NCBI GenBank assembly: GCA_007121975.1
Contig: SKJO01000470.1
Coordinates: 1 to 11,579, forward strand
DNA length: 11,579 nt
Source of the DNA: Nitriliruptoraceae bacterium
Lineage (GTDB): Bacteria > Actinomycetota > Nitriliruptoria > Nitriliruptorales > Nitriliruptoraceae
Direction: 5' to 3'
Shown in pieces: positions 1-6,255 of the stretch. Position 1 is the stretch's first letter. Each line of letters begins with the position of its first letter. Under the pieces are notes generated by a model. The model saw only the letters and a list, made by a program, of their open reading frames with translations. It was not told where the DNA came from and ran no database searches. Both the position numbers and the translations under genes were made by a program.

Positions 1-578
1 GCGTCGGGGTCGGGCCCCGGGCCGGCGGTGAAGCGCTGAGCGTCGGCCGACACGACCTGGTCGACGTCGACCGGGGTCATCAGCACGTCCATCGGCAGAT
101 CGACGTAGGTCGGCCCCATCCTCGGAGTGAGCGCCTCGCGCACGGCGTAGCCGAGCACCTCGCGCAGCCGGCGGGTCTCCAGCGGCGTCACGGCCCGCTT
201 GGTGATCGGGGTCAGCAGCTCGATCTGCGGGGCATCCTGCAGGGCACCGAGTCCCTCGAGCGCGAGCGGGTTGCGCCCGCCGAGCAGCACCATCGGCGAG
301 TTGGCGTAGTAGGCGTTGGTGACCCCGGTGATCGCATCGGTCACACCGGGGCCGGCAGTGACCGCGGCGAACCCGGGCCGGAAGGTCAGCCGGCCGTAGG
401 CATCCGCGGCGTGGGCCGCGGCCTGCTCGTGGCGCACATCGATGACCCGGATCCCGACGTCCTTGCAGCCGTCGTAGATCGCGCTGATGTGCCCGCCGGT
501 GAGCGTGAACAGCGCGTCCACCCCTTCCGCCGCGATGGTGTCGGCGATCAGCCGTCCACCGTGCACGTGCTCACCCAT
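1..578 (-). CDS. Thiamine-diphosphate-dependent enzyme, acetolactate synthase-like (N-terminal part, runs off the window)
   Basis: The minus strand is open from ATG at 578 to the left edge: 192 codons of an enzyme normally about 550 residues long, so the rest lies outside. The visible part is the N-terminal TPP-binding (PYR) domain. It begins MGEHVHGGRLIADTIAAEGV and continues with TLTGGHISAIYDGC, then DVRHEQAAAHAADAYG, where E51 is the conserved glutamate that activates the cofactor, then TAGPGVTDAITGVTNAYY. The GGHISAIYDGC and RHEQAA pattern resembles the actinobacterial proteins annotated IlvG/acetolactate synthase and the oxalyl-CoA decarboxylase/2-hydroxyacyl-CoA lyase group; the substrate cannot be decided from this half. 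GGGAGG lies 8 nt before the ATG, which fixes the start. It is divergent from the kinase at 823, with a dehydrogenase scar between them. The family is secure; the exact reaction is not. Confidence 0.9.
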   Translation of the reverse strand, partial: MGEHVHGGRLIADTIAAEGVDALFTLTGGHISAIYDGCKDVGIRVIDVRHEQAAAHAADAYGRLTFRPGFAAVTAGPGVTDAITGVTNAYYANSPMVLLGGRNPLALEGLGALQDAPQIELLTPITKRAVTPLETRRLREVLGYAVREALTPRMGPTYVDLPMDVLMTPVDVDQVVSADAQRFTAGPGPDPD

Positions 579-603
579 GCCACCGACCTCCCGCCGCCGC
601 GTC

Positions 604-647
604 GCCTGCCAGCAGGCAGCCTAACGGCGCCGGCGGTGGTTGGTCAG
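604..647 (-). promoter_or_regulatory. Promoter of the TPP enzyme gene, with a dyad at the predicted start point
   Basis: On the minus strand TAGGCT (618-623) is a good actinobacterial -10. CTGACC (642-647) lies 18 bp upstream and keeps the TGAC core of a -35. Transcription would begin near 611, giving a leader of about 33 nt. A 14-bp dyad, GCCTGC-CA-GCAGGC (604-617), is centred on that start point and could be an operator or a small leader hairpin. The 13-mer GCCGTTAGGCTGC around the -10 recurs exactly in front of pepA. The -35 overlaps the stop codon of the dehydrogenase remnant. Motif-based only. Confidence 0.5.
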
Positions 648-748
648 ACCGAGCCGCCGGAGATCTCGGTGTTGGTCCCGGTGACGGAGGAGGCGTCGTC
701 GGACAGCAGGAAGGCGGCACCGCCCCCACGACCAGGTCCGCTCCTCGG
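644..748 (-). pseudogene. C-terminal remnant of a short-chain dehydrogenase (SDR)
   Basis: Read on the minus strand toward the TGA at 644-646, this stretch encodes GGAAFLLSDDASSV followed by TGTNTEISGGSV and stop. That is the classic C-terminal end of a classical SDR (AAFLLSDDAS-x-VTG-x-x-x-x-x-GG). Almost every codon ends in G or C, so it still looks like recent coding DNA. The frame is open only 35 codons back, to a TAG at 749-751. Just upstream, ADLV continues in a neighbouring frame (about 733-744), which suggests a small indel. No Rossmann domain, YxxxK site or start codon lies nearby, and the kinase begins at 823. It is a truncated scar and not a working gene. It points the same way as the TPP enzyme, so it was probably once the upstream neighbour of that gene. 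Confidence 0.75.
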
Positions 749-749
749 C

Positions 750-755
750 TAGCGT
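750..755 (+). promoter_or_regulatory. Possible -10 box for the xylulokinase gene
   Basis: TAGCGT fits the TAnnnT pattern seen elsewhere in the window and would give a leader of about 60 nt. That leader contains two direct copies of GCCCGGACCG (768-777 and 788-797), 20 bp apart, which could be regulator sites. No -35 is evident. Weak. Confidence 0.25.
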
Positions 756-822
756 CCCATGCCTGCCGCCCGGACCGACCCTTCGGCGCCCGGACCGCCT
801 GCCAACGCCTATCGGAGCCACC

Positions 823-2268
823 GTGGATTCCCCGCTCGTCGCCGGAGTTGACTCGTCCACCCAGGCCACCAAGGTCCTGCTCGTCGACCTCGAGCAGGGC
901 AGAGTCGTCGCCACCGGACGGGCCTCCCACGAGGTCACCGGCAGCGGCGGTGCCCGCGAGAGCGACCCCGAGCAGTGGTGGACGGCGCTCGGCCAGGCAC
1001 TGGCGGCCACCGGCCGGGCCGGCGACGTCGCCGCCATCGCCGTCGGTGCGCAGCAGCATGGCCTGGTCACCCTCGACGCGACTGGACGGCCGCTGCGCCC
1101 CGCGATCCTGTGGAACGACACCCGCGCGGCGGCCGAGACCGCGCAGTTGCATGCGGCGTTCGGTGGCCGGCAGCGGTGGGCGGACCGGATCGGCAGCGTG
1201 CCCCTGCCCGCCTTCACGGTGTCGTCGTGGGCGTGGCTGCGCGCCCACGAGCCGGAGATGGCGGCCGCCACCCGGGCCATCCGCCTGCCCCACGACCTGC
1301 TCACGGAACGACTCTGTGGTCGGGCGGTCACCGACCGCGGCGACGCGTCCGGCACGGGTTGGTGGTCACCGACCGACGACGCCTACGACGCCGAGGTGCT
1401 CGACCTGCCGGAGGTGGGCATCGATCCGGCGCTGCTGCCCGAGGTCGCGGACTTCGCCGCACCGGCCGGGCTCACCGGTGCCGCGGTGTCCGAGCAGCTC
1501 GGACTCCCCCAGGGGATCCCGGTCGGCGTGGGCACCGGCGACAACATGGCGGCTGCACTCGGCCTCGGCCTCGGGCCGGGAGAGCCGGTCATGAGCCTGG
1601 GGACCTCGGGGACGTCCTACCTCGTGGCGAGGGCCCAACCCATCGGCGATGCGTCCGGGGTCGTGGCGGGCTTCGCGGACGCCACCGACCGGTTCCTGCC
1701 GCTGTCGTGCACGCTGAACTGCACCCTGGCCGTGGACCGGACCGCAGCCTGGCTCGGACGTGACCGCGAGCAGGTCGAGCCCGGCGGTGAGGTCGTCGTG
1801 CTGCCGTTCCTCGACGGCGAGCGCACGCCTGACCTGCCCCGGGCGGCGGGCACCATCACCGGCCTGCGCCACGAGACCTCCCCCGGCCAGATCCTGCGGG
1901 CCGCCTATGAGGGCGCGGTGTTCTCGCTGCTCGAAGCGATCGGCCACCTCGAGGCAGCCACCGAGCCGCTCGGCGACGACACCCCACTGCTGCTGATCGG
2001 CGGTGGCAGCCGAGGTCAGGTCTGGCAGGAGGTCGTCGCCCGCCTGTCGGGCCGCCCCCTGATCGTGCCGGACGCCGACGAGCTGGTCGCGCTCGGCGCC
2101 GCCGCGCAGGCCGCCGGGATGATCACCGGGGAGTCCCCCTACGAGGTGGCCCGGCGGTGGGGCACCCGGACCGGACAGACGGTCGAACCCCGCGAGCGTG
2201 ACGAGGCGACCCTCGCGCGGCTCCGCGAGGTGCGCGCCGGACTCGAGCCGTTCAACCTCGGTCGGTGA
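823..2268 (+). CDS. xylB: Xylulokinase-like FGGY-family carbohydrate kinase
   Basis: 481 residues, the usual FGGY length. These enzymes phosphorylate a sugar at the expense of ATP in the cytosol; xylulokinases make D-xylulose 5-phosphate for the pentose phosphate pathway. Visible motifs: GVDSSTQATK (D10) at the start of domain 1; AQQHGLVTLD (77-86) where E. coli XylB has QMHG; RPAILWNDTR (92-101); GVGTGDNMAAALGLG with the catalytic base D240; GTSGT (260-264); FLDGERTPDLP (329-339); and the ATP-site loop GGGSRG (393-398). It starts at GTG 823, with GGAG 5 nt upstream. Its stop lies 12 nt from the converging pepA stop. No pentose isomerase, transporter or repressor is visible next to it, so the true sugar is uncertain. 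Confidence 0.88.
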   Translation: MDSPLVAGVDSSTQATKVLLVDLEQGRVVATGRASHEVTGSGGARESDPEQWWTALGQALAATGRAGDVAAIAVGAQQHGLVTLDATGRPLRPAILWNDTRAAAETAQLHAAFGGRQRWADRIGSVPLPAFTVSSWAWLRAHEPEMAAATRAIRLPHDLLTERLCGRAVTDRGDASGTGWWSPTDDAYDAEVLDLPEVGIDPALLPEVADFAAPAGLTGAAVSEQLGLPQGIPVGVGTGDNMAAALGLGLGPGEPVMSLGTSGTSYLVARAQPIGDASGVVAGFADATDRFLPLSCTLNCTLAVDRTAAWLGRDREQVEPGGEVVVLPFLDGERTPDLPRAAGTITGLRHETSPGQILRAAYEGAVFSLLEAIGHLEAATEPLGDDTPLLLIGGGSRGQVWQEVVARLSGRPLIVPDADELVALGAAAQAAGMITGESPYEVARRWGTRTGQTVEPRERDEATLARLREVRAGLEPFNLGR

Positions 2269-2280
2269 CGTAGCCGGCGC

Positions 2281-3804
2281 TCACCGGGCCAGCAACCAGT
2301 CGATGAGCGTGCGCACCGGCACCCCGGTGCCGCCCTTGGGCCCGAGCGCGGCGGACTCCTCGCTCCAGGCCACCCCGGCGATGTCGAGGTGGGCCCAGGC
2401 GATCCCCTCCCCGACGAACCGGTGCAGGAACAGCCCGGCGAAGATCGTGCCCGCCGAGCGTGATCCGGCGTTGCGCAGATCGGCGATGCTGCCCTTGAGC
2501 CGGTCGCCGTACTGCTCGCTGGCCAGCGGCAGGCGCCACAGTGGCTCGCCGGCCACCCCCGAGGCGGCGAGCAGCTCGTCGGCCAGCCCGTCGTGCGAGG
2601 CCATCAGCACCCCGATCCGCTCCCCGAGCGCGACCACCGCCGCTCCGGTCAGCGTCGCGACGTCCACGATCGCGTCGGGCTCGAGCTCGCTGGCGTGTAC
2701 GAGAGCGTCGCCGAGCACCAGCCGGCCCTCGGCGTCGGTGTTGATGACCTCGACGGTGGTGCCGCCCTTGAGCGTGAGCACGTCGCTGACCCGCGTGGCC
2801 GTGCCCGACGGCATGTTCTCGGCGAGCGCGAGCAGTCCGGTGACCCTGATGGGCAGGTTGAGCTGCGCGGCCGCCCGGACCACGGCCAGCACCGTGGCGG
2901 CCCCGGCCATGTCCATCTTCATGGTCTCCATCGCGCCCGACGGCTTGAGCGAGATCCCGCCGGTGTCGAAGGTGATCCCCTTGCCGACCAGCACGACGTG
3001 CTCCGCGTCCTCCTGCGGCGGCCGGTAGCTGAGCACCACCAACCGGGGAGGCGCCGAGGAGCCCTGGCCGACCCCGATCAGGCCGCCGTAGCCACCGTCG
3101 GCCAGCGCCTGCTCGTCGAGGACCTCCACCTCGACCCCGGTGCCCTCGAGCTCGTCGCGGACCCGCTCGGCCAGCGCCGGCGGTCGCTTGTCCTGCGGCG
3201 GGGTGTTGACCAGGTCGCGCGCCAGCAGGGTGGCGGCGGCGCTGACGCGGGCCACCACCAGGGCCGACTCCACCACCTCCAGCTCGGCGGGGTCCGCGAG
3301 CAGCAGCACCGACTCGAGGTCCTGCGGGGTGGGATCCCGGCGGTAGTCCACGAACCGGTAGCTGCCCAGCCACAAGCCCTCGGCCACGGCCCGCACCGCG
3401 GCATCGACCTCGACGCCGGCAGCATTGGGTGCGGCTGCGGCGGCACCGTGCAGCGCGGCGGCCAGCCGCGACGAGCGCGACGAGGCCCCCGCCACCTTGG
3501 CGGCCGCCCGACGCAGTCGCTCCGGACGCACCTCCCCGACCGACCCGAGCCCCACGACCAGCACGGTGGGCACCGACAGCGCCCCACGGGTGGGGATCCG
3601 GGCCAGCGCGCCGACCGCGCCGTCGAACCCGACCGCCGCCAGCTCCGCCGTCAGATCCAGATCCAGCGCCTCGGCCACCTGCGCCGCGGCCGCGGAGAGC
3701 ACGACCTCCTCGGCGTCCTGCGGGGCGCGGAACGCGGCAACCGCGAGCAGGTCGGCATCGACCTCGGTGACGGACAGGGCGCGGGCATCGATGCTGAGGG
3801 GCAC
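2281..3804 (-). CDS. pepA: Leucyl aminopeptidase (M17 family)
   Basis: Cytosolic two-metal exopeptidase that removes N-terminal residues from peptides; family members are hexamers. The start chosen is GTG at 3804, giving 507 residues (usual size about 500), because GAAAGG lies 6 nt upstream. A longer frame back to 3912 would cross the promoter and overlap the cupin gene. The C-terminal catalytic domain carries the signature in order: VGKGITFDTGGISLKPSG (metal ligands K275 and D280; catalytic K287), MKMDMAGAATVL (D298) and NTDAEGRLVLGDAL (D357, E359; R361). NTPPQDKRPPALAERV (about 201-216) is typical of the domain junction. It is divergent from the cupin gene and convergent with the kinase. 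PepA of E. coli also binds DNA; nothing here tests that. Confidence 0.95.
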   Translation of the reverse strand: MPLSIDARALSVTEVDADLLAVAAFRAPQDAEEVVLSAAAAQVAEALDLDLTAELAAVGFDGAVGALARIPTRGALSVPTVLVVGLGSVGEVRPERLRRAAAKVAGASSRSSRLAAALHGAAAAAPNAAGVEVDAAVRAVAEGLWLGSYRFVDYRRDPTPQDLESVLLLADPAELEVVESALVVARVSAAATLLARDLVNTPPQDKRPPALAERVRDELEGTGVEVEVLDEQALADGGYGGLIGVGQGSSAPPRLVVLSYRPPQEDAEHVVLVGKGITFDTGGISLKPSGAMETMKMDMAGAATVLAVVRAAAQLNLPIRVTGLLALAENMPSGTATRVSDVLTLKGGTTVEVINTDAEGRLVLGDALVHASELEPDAIVDVATLTGAAVVALGERIGVLMASHDGLADELLAASGVAGEPLWRLPLASEQYGDRLKGSIADLRNAGSRSAGTIFAGLFLHRFVGEGIAWAHLDIAGVAWSEESAALGPKGGTGVPVRTLIDWLLAR

Positions 3805-3853
3805 CTCGGACCTTTCGAGTCGGACGCGGTCGCAGTGAGCACAGGGGGGTCGC

Positions 3854-3888
3854 AGCCTAACGGCCCCCGGGGCGCACTGGCCTACCCT
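3854..3888. promoter_or_regulatory. Divergent pepA / cupin promoter pair
   Basis: Minus strand: TAGGCT (3854-3859), inside the 13-mer GCCGTTAGGCTGC that also precedes the TPP enzyme, places the pepA start point near 3847, about 43 nt before its GTG. Plus strand: TACCCT (3883-3888) ends 9 nt before the cupin ATG, so that transcript should begin within about two bases of the start codon. The two -10 boxes are 23 bp apart, so RNA polymerase cannot easily occupy both. Motif-based. Confidence 0.5.
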
Positions 3889-3896
3889 GCCCGGGC

Positions 3897-4391
3897 ATGG
3901 ACGCTTCACCACCTTCGGGCGCCGCGCCCGACCCCCCGCCGCCGCAGGTCCGCCCCGTGGACCTGCGCGACTATGTGCGTTTCGTGGACGGCGAGCCGAC
4001 CCGGGTGCGGGTGCTGGTCAGCGACCGACTCGCGCTCGACCTGTGGTGCCTGCAGCCACAGACGGCGACACCTCCGTTGCACCTGCCCGAGCAGGATGTG
4101 ACCTACACGGTGCTCGGCGGCCGGTCGTGGTTCGTGACCGACGACGGCGAGGTGGGACTCGATCCGCTCGGGGCGATGCTGGTGCCCGCCGGCGTCGTGC
4201 ACGGCATCGCCAACCGGGCCGCTGACCCGTTGATCGTGGTGGCCACGTCCACGCCGCCCTCCGCCGAGCCCGAGCAGGAACCGATCGAGCGCACCGATGC
4301 GGCCGTCCACCACGACGATGCCTCGCCCGGACTCCTGCGCCGGAGCATGGACCGGCTGCTCGGCGGCTCGCGCCCGTCCACCGGCGGTTGA
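3897..4391 (+). CDS. Small cupin-domain protein
   Basis: 164 residues with one cupin beta-barrel at about 45-118. Motif 2 is clear: VPAGVVHGIAN (P97, G99, H102, N106). Motif 1 is weaker: PPLHLPEQDVTYTVLGG has only one histidine (H62), plus E65, so the usual HxH pair is incomplete and metal binding may be altered. The first 16 residues are proline-rich, and the C-terminal 45 residues (rich in E, D and R, after about 118) look disordered. No signal peptide is seen, so it is probably cytosolic. There is no Shine-Dalgarno before ATG 3897, and a -10 box sits 9 nt upstream, which suggests leaderless expression. Cupins range from sugar isomerases to dioxygenases and effector-binding proteins; no function is assigned. 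Confidence 0.85.
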   Translation: MDASPPSGAAPDPPPPQVRPVDLRDYVRFVDGEPTRVRVLVSDRLALDLWCLQPQTATPPLHLPEQDVTYTVLGGRSWFVTDDGEVGLDPLGAMLVPAGVVHGIANRAADPLIVVATSTPPSAEPEQEPIERTDAAVHHDDASPGLLRRSMDRLLGGSRPSTGG

Positions 4392-4407
4392 GCAGCCGGC
4401 GGCTGCT
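4391..4407. terminator. Candidate bidirectional hairpin terminator between cupin and SRPBCC genes
   Basis: AGCAGCC (4391-4397) and GGCTGCT (4401-4407) form a perfect 7-bp stem with a 3-nt loop. It lies exactly between two converging stop codons (4389-4391 and 4414-4416). There is no T tract on either side, as is common for GC-rich actinobacteria, so efficiency is unknown. Confidence 0.5.
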
Positions 4408-4413
4408 GGTGGT

Positions 4414-4881
4414 TCACCCGGCCGTCGGGGAGGCGGCGTGCTCCGCCTCGGCGAGCCCGGCCAGGTTGCGCAGGCTGCGGGCGAAGATGCGACGAATCAC
4501 CGGCTCGACAAGGGTCGATGCACCCCACTCGCCGAGTGCTCCGAGCGGCGGGTCGATCTCCTCCCACCACGTGATGCGGGTGCGGCCCGGTCCGTCATCG
4601 TCGAGGTCGAACGCACCGCCGCCGGTGATGATCCGTCCCAGGTGGACCACGGCGAGGCGGCGCTGCGGTTCCCAGGCGGTGACCCGCATGATGTCCTGGA
4701 CGGTGGCGCCCATGAGGTTGGTCGGGCAGCGGATGGTCACTCCGACGCCGGTGCGCTCCGGGGTGAGCACCTCGACCGCTTTGGCATCCAGCATCCACTC
4801 GGGCTGCCGCTCCCAGTCGGTGAGCACCGCCCAGACGGCTTCGGGCGGGGCAGCTGCCGTCTGCACGACCTCGAGCCGCAC
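4414..4881 (-). CDS. SRPBCC-superfamily (START/polyketide-cyclase-like) protein
   Basis: 155 residues forming a single helix-grip domain, the normal length. The opening VRLEVVQTAAAPPEAVWAVLTDWERQPEWM is the typical first strand, helix and W-x-x-x-P-x-W turn of SRPBCC proteins. It is followed by VTIRCPTNLMGATVQDIMRV and a late WWEEIDPPLGALGEWG segment before the long C-terminal helix that closes the ligand cavity. The start is GTG 4881, because GGAG lies close upstream (AGGAG, then 6 nt). An ATG at 4929 in the same frame would overlap the putative promoter and adds unconserved-looking sequence. Members bind hydrophobic ligands; no catalytic residues can be named here. It is divergent from the hydrolase at 5034 and may share control with it. 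Confidence 0.85.
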   Translation of the reverse strand: MRLEVVQTAAAPPEAVWAVLTDWERQPEWMLDAKAVEVLTPERTGVGVTIRCPTNLMGATVQDIMRVTAWEPQRRLAVVHLGRIITGGGAFDLDDDGPGRTRITWWEEIDPPLGALGEWGASTLVEPVIRRIFARSLRNLAGLAEAEHAASPTAG

Positions 4882-4904
4882 GATGGTCTCCTCGAATTGC
4901 CTGC

Positions 4905-4910
4905 TGTGTA
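4905..4910 (-). promoter_or_regulatory. Possible -10 box for the SRPBCC gene
   Basis: TACACA on the minus strand, 24 nt before the GTG start, would give a leader of about 17 nt carrying the AGGAG ribosome site. It deviates from TAnnnT at the last base and no -35 is clear. Confidence 0.25.
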
Positions 4911-4928
4911 GGTTCCTTCGGAGCCGCA

Positions 4929-4971
4929 CCGACCGTGGCCGGCAGCGACGACGCTAGGCTGCCACGGTCGG
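4929..4971 (+). promoter_or_regulatory. Promoter and 11-bp dyad (operator candidate) of the alpha/beta hydrolase gene
   Basis: CCGACCGTGGC (4929-4939) and GCCACGGTCGG (4961-4971) are perfect inverted copies, 21 bp apart. TAGGCT (4955-4960), a strong -10, sits between them and touches the right arm. The left arm covers the -35 zone and the right arm covers the expected transcription start near 4967. This is the geometry expected for a repressor dimer or tetramer that blocks polymerase. The dyad lies between two divergent genes, so it might control both. No regulator is encoded immediately beside it. The arms are seen; the function is inferred. Confidence 0.5.
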
Positions 4972-5033
4972 CGACGCCGCGGGCGACCACGACCCTGCGC
5001 TCGCCGCGACCATCCCGCAGCGAAGGACGCAAC

Positions 5034-5804
5034 GTGTTCGCCGAGATCGATGGCAACACCCTGCACTATGTCAGCTACGGCGAGGGCCCTCCGGTGGTCT
5101 TCGTGCACGGGCTCGGTGGCTCCGCCAACGTCTGGCACGGCGTGATGCAGGCCATGAAGCAGCACCACCACTGCGTGGCGCTCGACCTGCGCGGCCACGG
5201 GCGCAGCCAGGGCCGCGGGAAGTTCTCGGTCGAGGGCTGGGCCCGCGACGTCCACCGGCTCATCCGCCACCTCGAACTCCCGGCGGTGACGCTCGTCGGC
5301 CACTCGCTGGGCTCGCTGGTCGTGCAGCAGCTGGCACACAGCGCCCCGGAGGCCTGCGACCAGCTGGTCCTGATCGGGGGCATCTCGTACTTCCAGCCAC
5401 CCACCGCCGACGCCTACCGCGAACGGGCGGACCTCGTGGAGGCTGACGGGCTCGACGTGCTCGTCGACGCCTGGATCGAGGGGGCGGTCTCCCCCCAGAC
5501 CCAGGCGACCGACCCGGGAGCCGTCGGGCTGCTACGCGAGCTGTTCCTGCGCAACGACCCCCAGAGCTACGCCAAGGCCTGCCGGGCGATCGCCAAGGCC
5601 CCCCGGATCCGCCGCGACGAGATCGGGCAGCCGACCCTGATCGTGACCGGCGCCCACGATCGCTCGACCCCGCTGGCGATGGCTGAGGAGCTGCGCTCGT
5701 CGATCCCGGTCAGCCGGGTGAAGGTCGTGGCGGACGTCGGCCACTGGTGCACCATCGAGGCACCCGGACCGATCGCGGCCGCGATCCTCGAGTTCCTCAC
5801 CTGA
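5034..5804 (+). CDS. Alpha/beta-fold hydrolase
   Basis: 256 residues, a compact single-domain hydrolase of the enol-lactonase/haloperoxidase/esterase type. Oxyanion motif VFVHGLGG (23-30); nucleophile elbow VGHSLGS with S91; acid D209 in VTGAHDRSTP; histidine H237 in DVGHWCTIEAP. It has DLRGHGRS (51-58) and a helical cap at about 120-185. The triad is complete, so it should be active; the substrate is unknown. It starts at GTG 5034 with GAAGGA 6 nt upstream. The upstream in-frame ATG at 4935 lies in the dyad/promoter and would add an arginine- and serine-rich tail unlike the family. No signal peptide is seen, so it is cytosolic. A 61-nt gap with its own possible promoter separates it from the ferredoxin gene. 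Confidence 0.92.
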   Translation: MFAEIDGNTLHYVSYGEGPPVVFVHGLGGSANVWHGVMQAMKQHHHCVALDLRGHGRSQGRGKFSVEGWARDVHRLIRHLELPAVTLVGHSLGSLVVQQLAHSAPEACDQLVLIGGISYFQPPTADAYRERADLVEADGLDVLVDAWIEGAVSPQTQATDPGAVGLLRELFLRNDPQSYAKACRAIAKAPRIRRDEIGQPTLIVTGAHDRSTPLAMAEELRSSIPVSRVKVVADVGHWCTIEAPGPIAAAILEFLT

Positions 5805-5832
5805 ATGCGACCATCGTTGCCCTGACGATCAC

Positions 5833-5838
5833 TACCGT
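5833..5838 (+). promoter_or_regulatory. Possible -10 box for the ferredoxin operon
   Basis: TACCGT fits TAnnnT, 27 nt before the ferredoxin ATG, with AGGAGG (5855-5860) in the leader. An ATCGT/ACGAT inverted pair (5813-5817, 5825-5829) lies just upstream. No clear -35. Confidence 0.35.
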
Positions 5839-5865
5839 GAGGATTCCGCGTAGCAGGAGGTGCCC

Positions 5866-6255
5866 ATGGCCCGCGCCGGCATGCCCCGCAAGTTCGTGTT
5901 CGTGTGCATCAACGAGCGACCCGACGAGCATCCCCGGCCGTCCTGCATCGCCCGGGGCAGTGCGGAGCTGTTCGAGGCCTTCCGCGAGGAGACCGGCCAG
6001 CAGGGGCTCGTCGACGTCAAGGTCGTGGCCAGCGGTTGCCTCGAACCCTGCATGGTGGGCCCGGCCGTCTACGTCGCGCCCGACGACGTGTGGTACGGCG
6101 GGGTCACGCGCGAGGACGTGAGCCGCATCGTCAGCGAGCACCTCGCCGAGGACCGTCCGGTGGAGTTCCTCCGCATCGGGCGCGAGGAGTTCGAGCTCTC
6201 CCCCTTGGCGGGGCGAAGTGACCTGCCGCCGGGGCACATCCCCCCGGTCGGCTGA
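5866..6255 (+). CDS. Thioredoxin-like [2Fe-2S] ferredoxin
   Basis: 129 residues. The four cysteines C14, C27, C58 and C62 have the spacing C-x12-C-x30-C-x3-C, that of thioredoxin-fold [2Fe-2S] ferredoxins (the Shethna/Aquifex-Fd type, also the NuoE C-terminal fold). Context residues match: FVFVCIN, RPSCIARG, and SGCLEPCMVGPAVYV with the conserved GP after the last cysteine. YGGVTREDVSRIVSEHL is the usual last strand and helix. About 25 extra residues follow, ending PPGHIPPVG. The start is ATG 5866, because AGGAGG ends 5 nt upstream; the GTG at 5860 would overlap that site. It is a soluble one-electron carrier; its partner reductase or oxidase is not in the window. Its TGA overlaps the next gene's ATG (TGATG), so the two are translationally coupled. 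Confidence 0.92.
   Translation: MARAGMPRKFVFVCINERPDEHPRPSCIARGSAELFEAFREETGQQGLVDVKVVASGCLEPCMVGPAVYVAPDDVWYGGVTREDVSRIVSEHLAEDRPVEFLRIGREEFELSPLAGRSDLPPGHIPPVG

Noticed and set aside
2265..2284. Possible hairpin between the converging kinase and pepA stops
   Set aside because: Only AGC/GCT and short flanking pairs with a 4-nt bulge can form; too weak to call a terminator.
3805..3912. N-terminal extension of pepA to ATG 3912
   Set aside because: It would overlap both -10 boxes and the cupin start, has no ribosome site, and adds 36 cysteine/arginine-rich residues unlike the family.
2593..4101. Long 502-codon plus-strand frame opposite pepA
   Set aside because: It is antisense to the well-supported M17 peptidase, rich in R, G, H and P, with no recognisable domain, and it also runs through the cupin start; a GC-rich shadow.
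4935..5033. Longer alpha/beta hydrolase from ATG 4935
   Set aside because: The start lies in the left arm of the promoter dyad, upstream of the -10 box; GTG 5034 has a good ribosome site and gives the normal N-terminus.
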